NCBI RefSeq assembly: GCF_004364935.1
Contig: NZ_SOBT01000009.1
Span: 810,898-874,897, forward strand
DNA: 64,000 bases
Direction: 5' to 3'
Source of the DNA: Panacagrimonas perspica
GTDB taxonomy: Bacteria; Pseudomonadota; Gammaproteobacteria; Nevskiales; Nevskiaceae
A model generated the notes under the pieces. That model saw only the letters and a list, made by a program, of their open reading frames with translations. It did not search any database and was not told the origin of the DNA. Both the position numbers and the translations under genes were made by a program. Positions 58,244-64,000 of the stretch are shown here, one piece after another. The first letter of the stretch is position 1. Each line of letters opens with the position of its first letter.

Positions 58244-58262
58244 AATAGACACTGTGTCTATT
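58244..58262. promoter_or_regulatory. palindromic operator between P450 and alcohol dehydrogenase
   Basis: AATAGACAC-T-GTGTCTATT is a perfect 9+1+9 inverted repeat in the 125-bp divergent spacer, the form expected for a dimeric TetR-family repressor. The TetR gene at 59481-60161 is the obvious candidate to bind it. Confidence 0.75.
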
Positions 58263-58310
58263 ATTGGCGAACGGCCCGAAGAAGGGCCCCGACATAAGGA
58301 TGGGGGGAGC

Positions 58311-59408
58311 ATGGAGATCACGGCAGCAGTGGCGCGCCAGGCGGGCGGTCCGTTCACGATCGAGCACCTGCAGATCGAGGCGCCGCGCGAAGACGAGGTG
58401 CGGGTCCGCATCGTCGGCGCCGGCTTGTGCCACACCGACCTGATCGCACGGGACCAGGCCATTCCCGTTCCGCTGCCGGCCGTGTTCGGCCACGAGGGCA
58501 GCGGGGTGGTCGAGGCGGTGGGCCGTGACGTGCGAGACCTGAAAGTGGGCGATCACGTGGTGCTCAGTTTCCTGTCGTGCGGCGAATGCGCCCGCTGCCG
58601 GCACGCGGAGCCCTGCTACTGCCACCAGTTCATCCCGCTGAACTTCGGCGGCGCGCGAGGCGACGGCAGCTCCTGCCTGAGCCACGAGGGCGAACGCGTC
58701 TCCGGTCATTTCTTCGGGCAGTCCTCGTTCGCGACGTATGCGATCGCACGCGCACGCAACGTCGTGAAGGTGGACCCGGCGGCGCCGCTCGAACTGCTCG
58801 GACCGCTGGGTTGCGGCTTCCAGACCGGAGCGGGCAGCGTGATGCGCGCGCTGGCGGCGCGTGCGGGTTCGTCGATCGTGATCTGCGGCGGCGGTGCGGT
58901 GGGCCTGGCCGCGGTGATGGGCGCCGTCGTGCAGGGCTGTGCGCAGATCGTGCTCGTGGAGCCGCACGCGGCCCGTCGGGCGCTGGCGATGGAACTGGGC
59001 GCCACGCACACCGTGGATCCTGCGGCCGGCGATCTCGCGGCGCTGTTGCGCGCGGTGCTGCCGCAGGGCACCGATTACCTGTTCGACAATACCGGCATCC
59101 CGTCGGTGATCGAGGCGGCGCTCACCTGCCTTGCACCGCATGGCGTCTGCGGCGTGGTGGCGGCGGCCAAGCCGGAGTCCTCGATCACGCTGAACCTCAC
59201 GGCGCTGGTGCTCGCCGGGCATCGCGTGCAGGGCATCGTCGAAGGCGACGCGGATCCGCAGTCGCTGATCCCGGAGCTCGTGGGCCTGTTCCAGGCAGGG
59301 CGGTTTCCGCTCGACCGGCTGGTGAAGACCTGGTCGCTCGCGCAGATCAACGAGGCCATCGCGGCGCAGCACCGTGGCGAGTGCGTGAAGGCGGTGTTGC
59401 TGCCCTGA
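58311..59408 (+). CDS. zinc-dependent alcohol dehydrogenase (aryl-alcohol type)
   Basis: The 365-aa MDR enzyme has the catalytic zinc site GLCHTD (about 44) and GHEGSGVVE (about 66), the structural zinc cluster CGECARCRHAEPC (about 90-102), and the NAD site GGGAVGLAAVMGA (about 195). It resembles AreB-type aryl-alcohol or benzyl-alcohol dehydrogenases, which oxidise alcohols to aldehydes. A GGGGGGAGC site precedes the ATG at 58311. With the divergent P450 it could oxidise a P450-made alcohol. Confidence 0.93.
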   Translation: MEITAAVARQAGGPFTIEHLQIEAPREDEVRVRIVGAGLCHTDLIARDQAIPVPLPAVFGHEGSGVVEAVGRDVRDLKVGDHVVLSFLSCGECARCRHAEPCYCHQFIPLNFGGARGDGSSCLSHEGERVSGHFFGQSSFATYAIARARNVVKVDPAAPLELLGPLGCGFQTGAGSVMRALAARAGSSIVICGGGAVGLAAVMGAVVQGCAQIVLVEPHAARRALAMELGATHTVDPAAGDLAALLRAVLPQGTDYLFDNTGIPSVIEAALTCLAPHGVCGVVAAAKPESSITLNLTALVLAGHRVQGIVEGDADPQSLIPELVGLFQAGRFPLDRLVKTWSLAQINEAIAAQHRGECVKAVLLP

Positions 59409-59415
59409 CGCTTTG

Positions 59416-59485
59416 CGTAGCCCGGGTGAAACCCGGGGCCTCTTCTCGTTGAAAGTAAACGCTCCCGGGTTGCACCCGGGCTACG
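59416..59485. repeat. REP-like paired inverted repeat, copy 5
   Basis: Units 59416-59438 and 59464-59485 lie between the convergent alcohol dehydrogenase and TetR genes. The right unit supplies the TAG stop of TetR (59481-59483). Confidence 0.85.
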
Positions 59486-60161
59486 GTGGCGAGGTGCGTC
59501 GACGGGTCTTCGTCTTCGCGGCGGGCGCCGCCTCCGGCGCGAAGATCGCACTCGCGCAGATATGCGCCAGCGATTTCACGAGGCGATCCAGCTCCGCGCC
59601 TTCGTGGTTGCCAATGAAGCGGGCGCAGTACAGGTCCACGGCCCAGGTCAGGATCGTGCCGACGTCCGGTGTCGCCTCTTCGTGTGCCTTGCCCTGGCGC
59701 TTGACGGTGGCGATCGCGCGGCGGCTGGCCGTGCAGAGCTTGTCCATCATGTCGCGATAGAGCTGCGCGACGGCCGGGTCGTACGGCGCGGTGTCGTTGA
59801 TCGCCGCGACGATCGCGTGGTGCTTCTTGAACGTACCGACGATACCGCGCAGCGCGCGTTCGATATCACGACGATCCGCACTCTCGGCATTCTCGAACCA
59901 GACGCCGGCGCTGCCGATGATCTCGTCGGTGAGCTGGCCCATCAGCCGCAGCACGAGTTCGCCCTTGTCGCGAAAGTGCAGGTAGAACGTGGCACGCGCC
60001 ATGCCGGCCTCGGCGGCGAGCTGTTCGACCGTCAGCGAGCCGAAGGTGTTGCCCTTCTCCAGCAGGCTTTCCATCGCCACCAGCAGGCGTTGCTCGATCG
60101 TCGGCCGCGGCGTGCCGCGCACGCGTTGCAGCTTCGTGGCGCGGGCAGGTCGCGGGACCAT
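59481..60161 (-). CDS. TetR/AcrR family transcriptional regulator
   Basis: The 226-aa protein has a basic N-terminus, a TetR HTH (about 20-68, GSLTVEQLAAEAGMARATFYLHFRDKGELV) and a ligand domain, ending in a Lys/Arg-rich tail. It is adjacent to the alcohol dehydrogenase and 17 bp downstream of the tyrosine phosphatase gene, so they may share a transcript. It probably binds the palindrome at 58244-58262. Confidence 0.9.
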   Translation of the reverse strand: MVPRPARATKLQRVRGTPRPTIEQRLLVAMESLLEKGNTFGSLTVEQLAAEAGMARATFYLHFRDKGELVLRLMGQLTDEIIGSAGVWFENAESADRRDIERALRGIVGTFKKHHAIVAAINDTAPYDPAVAQLYRDMMDKLCTASRRAIATVKRQGKAHEEATPDVGTILTWAVDLYCARFIGNHEGAELDRLVKSLAHICASAIFAPEAAPAAKTKTRRRTSPP

Positions 60162-60178
60162 GCGCGGCGTCGAAGGTC

Positions 60179-60973
60179 TCAGGATTCGAGCAGCGCCGCG
60201 TGCAAGGCGCCGCGACGTGCCGGGGTCAGTTCGCAGATGTCTTCCAGATAGCGCTCTGCACCGCCATAGTCCTTGCTCAAGGTCTCGTAGGCGGCTTCGA
60301 GGAATTCACGCCGCACCGAGGCCAGTACGCGCAATGCATCGTTCGCGTGTTCCGGCAGCTTCTCGACGTGCAGCACCAGACGCAGCCGCGTACTGATGAG
60401 GCGCTCGAAGCTGTAGCGTCCCTGCGTGGCGAGATAGTCCTGCATGATCGTGTCGCGAGGCACGCCCAGCGCCGTGAGCAGCATCGCCGACACGAAACCC
60501 GTGCGGTCCTTGCCGGCTGCGCAGTGCACCAGCACGGCCTTCGCATCGGCGCGGGTCAGCCGGTCGAACAGCGCACGCAGGTCGCCGGCGTAGCTCGCCG
60601 GCATGCGCCGGTAGTTGTCCGCCAGCGCGTCCTGCGCGCGCACCGCGTCGAACGTGGGATCGGCGAGCTTGCGGCTCCATTTGTCCGGCTGAACCGCGGA
60701 CAGGCTCCCCCCCAGGTCCAGCGCCAGCAACTCGTACGGACGATCGGCCGGCCATTCATTGGAGAGCCGGTGACGTTCGCCCGGGCTGCGCAGGTCACAG
60801 ACCAGACCGATGTCGAGACCCGCCAGGGTGGCGAGATCGCGCTCCTTCAGGTCGAGCAGCAGTTCGGAGCGGTAGAGGCGGCGGCGACGTACGCGGCGGC
60901 CATCGTCGGTGGTGTAGCCACCGAAGTCGCGGAAGTTCGGCGCGCCTTCGAGCAGGATTTCGTCAGGAGTCAT
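60179..60973 (-). CDS. tyrosine-protein phosphatase (dual-specificity-like)
   Basis: The 264-aa protein has the cysteine phosphatase loop HCAAGKDRTG with Cys151 and Arg157, preceded by the N-terminal NFRDFGGY and VCDLRSPGER signatures of the bacterial Y_phosphatase3 family (MptpB-like). Members remove phosphate from phosphotyrosine, other phospho-residues or phosphoinositides. Its substrate is unknown. It is co-directional with the TetR gene. Confidence 0.9.
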   Translation of the reverse strand: MTPDEILLEGAPNFRDFGGYTTDDGRRVRRRRLYRSELLLDLKERDLATLAGLDIGLVCDLRSPGERHRLSNEWPADRPYELLALDLGGSLSAVQPDKWSRKLADPTFDAVRAQDALADNYRRMPASYAGDLRALFDRLTRADAKAVLVHCAAGKDRTGFVSAMLLTALGVPRDTIMQDYLATQGRYSFERLISTRLRLVLHVEKLPEHANDALRVLASVRREFLEAAYETLSKDYGGAERYLEDICELTPARRGALHAALLES

Positions 60974-61089
60974 CAGCGAAGTTTAACGGGCCACGACGCG
61001 AAACCGGCGCGGGCCGGGAAGCGGATAGACTCATCGCGACACGGCGCCACAGACGCGCCGGCCACGACGGGTGCACGGAGAGAGACGCG

Positions 61090-62442
61090 ATGCGCCGACT
61101 ATCGCCCACCGATGTTGCCTTCCTGTTGCTCGAACGACGCCACCAGCCGCTGCACGTGGGGGCGCTGTCGCTGTTCACGCCGCCGGCCGGATCGCCGCCC
61201 GGTTTCGCATCGAAGCTGGCGGCCGAACTCGCCGAGTCCACCTCGGTCGCCCCACCCTTCGATCGCCGGCCGCTGTCACGCCTGGGCGTTTTCTACTGGG
61301 AGGACGATCCCCACTTCGATCTGGCCCATCACTTCGTGCACATGGCGCTGCCCAAGCCCGGCCGCATCCGCGAGCTGCTGGCGATGGTCTCGCGCGTGCA
61401 CAGCGCGCATCTGGATCGCGCCTATCCGCTGTGGCGCGTCTATCTGATCGAGGGTCTCGAGGACGGGCGCATCGCCACGTACATGAAGATCCATCACTCC
61501 GTCGTCGACGGCGTGTCCGGCATCCGCATGTTCATGAAGTCGATGTCCGACGACGAGCTGCATTCCGCCGGCATGCCGCCGCCCTGGGAGATCGGCAGCG
61601 GCCATCGACCGACGCCCGTGCTCCGTGAGGCGATCCGCAAGGTCGACCGGTTGCGGGCCGCGGCGATATCGGCGCCCCGTGTGCTGCGCGAACTGCAGCA
61701 GACCTTTCGCGACGCACGGAGTCAGCATCCGGATCTGGTCACGGCGCTGCGTGCGCCGCGCAGCATCCTCAACCAGAAGATCACGGCCTCGCGCCGCTTC
61801 GCCGCGCAGTCCTATTCGACGGCGCGCATGCGGGCCGTCGGCAAGACCCTCGGCGGCACGCTCAACGACGTGGTCATGGCGATGTGCGCCGGCGCGTTGC
61901 GCCGGTATCTCACCGATCTCGGCGCCCTGCCCGACAAGCCGCTCGTCGCCGGCGTGCCGGTGTCGCTGCACCGTGACCGCGAGCATGCCGAACCCGGCAA
62001 CGCCGTCACCTTCATGCTGGCGACGCTGGCCACCGACCTGGCGGACCCGGTGAAGCGCTTCGAGGCGATCAAGGGGTCGATGGACTACAACAAGCAGCGC
62101 TTCCAGGCGATGAATCAGACCGAGCTGCTGGCCTATGCGCTCGGCATGATGACGCCGGGCCTGCTCAACATGGCGGGCAACTGGGAGCGGATGCCGATCA
62201 ACGTCGTCATCTCCCATGTGCCGGGGCCGAGAACACCGATGTTCTGGCAGGGTTGCCAGCTCAACGGCCTGTATCCGGTGTCGCTGGTCATGGATGGCAT
62301 CGCCCTGAACATCACGCTGGTCAGCCGTGCCGATCAGGTCGACTTCGGGCTGATCGCCTGCCGGCGGACCCTGCCCAGCGTGCAGCGCCTACTGGATCAT
62401 CTCGAAGAGGCGCTGGTGGAACTCGAAGAGGCGTGCGTCTGA
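61090..62442 (+). CDS. wax ester synthase/diacylglycerol acyltransferase (WS/DGAT)
   Basis: The 450-aa protein starts MRRLSPTDVAFLLLERRHQPLHVGAL and has the catalytic HHxxxDG motif HHSVVDG at residues 135-141, the GGTLNDVVMAMCAGALRRYL segment (about 257-276) and the VPGPRTPMFWQG block (about 377) of WS/DGATs. These enzymes esterify acyl-CoA with a fatty alcohol (wax ester) or diacylglycerol (triacylglycerol). A GGAGAG site precedes ATG 61090. A fatty acyl-CoA reductase in this window supplies the alcohol. It is divergent from the phosphatase gene. Confidence 0.94.
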   Translation: MRRLSPTDVAFLLLERRHQPLHVGALSLFTPPAGSPPGFASKLAAELAESTSVAPPFDRRPLSRLGVFYWEDDPHFDLAHHFVHMALPKPGRIRELLAMVSRVHSAHLDRAYPLWRVYLIEGLEDGRIATYMKIHHSVVDGVSGIRMFMKSMSDDELHSAGMPPPWEIGSGHRPTPVLREAIRKVDRLRAAAISAPRVLRELQQTFRDARSQHPDLVTALRAPRSILNQKITASRRFAAQSYSTARMRAVGKTLGGTLNDVVMAMCAGALRRYLTDLGALPDKPLVAGVPVSLHRDREHAEPGNAVTFMLATLATDLADPVKRFEAIKGSMDYNKQRFQAMNQTELLAYALGMMTPGLLNMAGNWERMPINVVISHVPGPRTPMFWQGCQLNGLYPVSLVMDGIALNITLVSRADQVDFGLIACRRTLPSVQRLLDHLEEALVELEEACV

Positions 62443-62491
62443 GGAACGTTGACAGGGCAGACGGGGTCCCTACCATCGACACGTCAACGTG

Positions 62492-63121
62492 ATGGCGGCT
62501 TCCATGGCTCTATTTCGGTTGCTGGCGATGTTCGGCGTGGCGGTCGCATTCGCCGGCCCGGCCGTGGCCACCGACGTGTACAAGACGGTCGATGCGAACG
62601 GTGTGATCCACTACACCGACCAGGCCCCGAGCAAGACCGCCAGGCCGGTCGTTCTCCCGCCGATCCAGGTGGTCGGGCCGCCTCGAGGATCGTCCGTCTC
62701 GGCGTTTCCCCCCGCGTCTTCCGCCGGTTCGTCAGGGACCGACATGACCGGCGAGGCGCCTTTGAGCGTCAGCATCGTGTCGCCGGCCCCGGATGAAACG
62801 TTCCGCACCGACGACCGCGTGCTGCCGGTCAGCGTGCGGATGAACCAGCCGCTGCCGGAGGGCTACGGCCTGCTCTACATGCTCGACGGCACGGCGCAGA
62901 ACGCGAAGGCCACCCGCGCCCTCAACTATTCACTCGAAGGGGTCGAACGCGGCGAACACATGGTCACCGTCGTGACCGTGAACGCCTCGGGCAAGGAGAT
63001 CGGCCGCGCGGCGCCCGTTATCGTCCACATGAAGCCACCGACGGTGCATCTCACGCAGCAGCGCAAGGAAGAGCGTGAAGCGAACCGGCCGACGCCGCGG
63101 CCAAGAAATCCAACACCCTGA
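62492..63121 (+). CDS. DUF4124 domain-containing exported protein
   Basis: The 209-aa protein begins with a signal peptide (about 1-27, AFAGPAVA) and a DUF4124 segment (DVYKTVDANGVIHYTDQAPSKTARPV, about 28-55), then an immunoglobulin-like region (about 85-175) and a Pro/Arg-rich basic tail. In related gammaproteobacteria a DUF4124 gene is commonly found between glnA and ntrB. The role is not known. Start sites GTG 62489, ATG 62492 and ATG 62504 are all possible. Confidence 0.82.
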   Translation: MAASMALFRLLAMFGVAVAFAGPAVATDVYKTVDANGVIHYTDQAPSKTARPVVLPPIQVVGPPRGSSVSAFPPASSAGSSGTDMTGEAPLSVSIVSPAPDETFRTDDRVLPVSVRMNQPLPEGYGLLYMLDGTAQNAKATRALNYSLEGVERGEHMVTVVTVNASGKEIGRAAPVIVHMKPPTVHLTQQRKEEREANRPTPRPRNPTP

Positions 63122-63258
63122 CGGTATTGAGGAAAAGCGGGGCTGCACCTTCAGGGCGCCGCGCACCGGTCTGGCGCTCCAAATCGGAGAGAATCGTCGT
63201 GGCGCCCCATAACGGTGCGTGCGGGACGTGCTTTCTGTAGCCTTTCGCCACGCGCGAG

Positions 63259-63274
63259 TGGCGCGCCTTTTGCA
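63259..63274 (+). promoter_or_regulatory. sigma-54-like promoter sequence just before ntrB
   Basis: TGGCGCG-CCTT-TTGCA matches the sigma-54 consensus with one mismatch. The predicted start (about 63285) almost coincides with the chosen ntrB ATG, so either translation is leaderless, begins further in, or the match is accidental. Confidence 0.4.
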
Positions 63275-63285
63275 ATTTCGGCTTC

Positions 63286-64000
63286 ATGAAATTCGTGCCC
63301 CGCTCGCGCGTGGCCTCCGACGTGGTGCTCGACGGTCTGACGACGGCCGTGATCTGCCTCGACGCGAAGCTGGCCGTCGCCTCCATCAACTCCGCCGGAG
63401 AAAGCCTCTTCGAGGTCGGACGGCGGCACGCGGTGGGCGAACCCCTGGCGCAGGCCATTCCGGCGTTCACGCCGCACGCCAAGCGGCTGCAGGACGCGCT
63501 CGACTCCGGCACCGGGTTCATCGAGCGCGAGATGAATTTGCGCCGCGCCGGCGAATCGATCTCGCTGGACTGCACCGTCACGCCGATCCTGATCGGCAAG
63601 GGCAGCGGCCTGCTGCTGGAGTGCCAGTCGCTCGATCGTCACCTGCGCATCTCGCGCGACGAGTTGCTGCTCTCGCAACATCAGGCCTCGCGTGAACTGA
63701 TCCGCGGACTGGCGCACGAGATCAAGAACCCGCTCGGCGGTATCCGCGGTGCGGCGCAGTTGCTGGAGAAGGAACTGCCGGACAGCGGCCAGCGTGAATA
63801 CACCGGCGTGATCATTCGCGAGGCCGACCGGCTGCAGAATCTGGTCAACCGGATGCTCGGTCCCAACCGCATGCCGCAGAAGGCGCCCGTGAACATTCAC
63901 GAGGTGCTGGAGCACGTGCGCCAGTTGTGCGAGGCCGAGGGCGCCTCCGATATCCACTTCCTGCGCGACTACGACCCCAGCATCCCGGAGATCGTGGCCG
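63286..64000 (+). CDS. ntrB: nitrogen regulation sensor histidine kinase NtrB, 3'-truncated by the window edge
   Basis: The frame is open from ATG 63286 to the window end (238 residues seen). The N-terminal part is a PAS-like domain (VVLDGLTTAVICLDAKLAVASINSAGESLFEVG, about 13-45); the dimerisation/phosphorylation box is LIRGLAHEIKNPLGGIRGAAQLL (His near 145). This is the NtrB (GlnL) pattern: with PII proteins it controls phosphorylation of NtrC under nitrogen limitation. The ATPase domain and ntrC should lie beyond the window. It begins 164 bp after the DUF4124 gene. Confidence 0.92.
   Translation, partial: MKFVPRSRVASDVVLDGLTTAVICLDAKLAVASINSAGESLFEVGRRHAVGEPLAQAIPAFTPHAKRLQDALDSGTGFIEREMNLRRAGESISLDCTVTPILIGKGSGLLLECQSLDRHLRISRDELLLSQHQASRELIRGLAHEIKNPLGGIRGAAQLLEKELPDSGQREYTGVIIREADRLQNLVNRMLGPNRMPQKAPVNIHEVLEHVRQLCEAEGASDIHFLRDYDPSIPEIVA

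Overview
The window is a 64 kb piece of a GC-rich gammaproteobacterial chromosome that carries the replication-origin neighbourhood. The order mnmE-yidC-yidD-rnpA-rpmH / dnaA-dnaN-recF-gyrB, a ubiE-ubiJ-ubiB operon, glnA with a DUF4124 gene next to ntrB, and an lexA-imuA-imuB-dnaE2 SOS cassette all point to Gammaproteobacteria of the Nevskiales/Xanthomonadales type (Solimonadaceae- or Steroidobacteraceae-like). The genus is inferred from gene content and was not tested.

Layout. 1-11 kb: the end of a choice-of-anchor I protein, rdgC, a long acetyl-CoA hydrolase/transferase, a TonB siderophore receptor, a glutathione transferase, an alpha/beta hydrolase, an SDR and glnA with a sigma-54 promoter. 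11-20 kb: glyQ and glyS, split by a second glutathione transferase and an exported lactonase-like metallo-hydrolase, then gmhB, folB, an inositol-phosphatase-family gene, an aldehyde dehydrogenase and a TetR regulator. 20-29 kb: ctpA, then the leftward operons DUF971-ubiE-ubiJ-ubiB and rpmH-rnpA-yidD-yidC-mnmE. 29-36 kb: dnaA, an AT-rich dnaA-dnaN spacer that is a candidate oriC, dnaN, recF containing two parS palindromes inside its coding sequence, and gyrB. 36-43 kb: a TetR regulator, a two-domain fatty acyl-CoA reductase, a DUF5924 membrane protein, apaG and an AsmA/YdbH-like protein. 43-49 kb: a leftward SOS mutagenesis operon (lexA, a VOC protein, imuA, imuB, dnaE2) under a canonical LexA box. 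49-60 kb: an accessory catabolic region with cobalt-type nitrile hydratase, AraC regulator, Tat-exported DUF1329 protein, amidase, LuxR-type protein, acyl-CoA ligase, cytochrome P450, zinc alcohol dehydrogenase, TetR regulator and tyrosine phosphatase. 61-64 kb: a wax ester synthase/DGAT, a DUF4124 protein and the start of ntrB, cut by the window end.

How the genes work together. Nitrile hydratase, amidase and acyl-CoA ligase could form a nitrile to amide to acid to acyl-CoA route; P450 plus alcohol dehydrogenase could oxidise a side chain and share one divergent 19-bp palindromic operator. The fatty acyl-CoA reductase (36.8 kb) and WS/DGAT (61.1 kb) supply the two enzymes needed to make wax esters. 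glnA (9.7 kb) and ntrB (63.3 kb) belong to the nitrogen-control circuit, and sigma-54-like elements lie in front of both.

Five copies of a REP-like paired inverted repeat (core GTAGCCCGG..CCGGGCTAC) sit at gene 3' ends. In four of the five the element itself supplies the stop codon of a flanking gene. No CRISPR array, insertion sequence, rRNA or tRNA gene was recognised.
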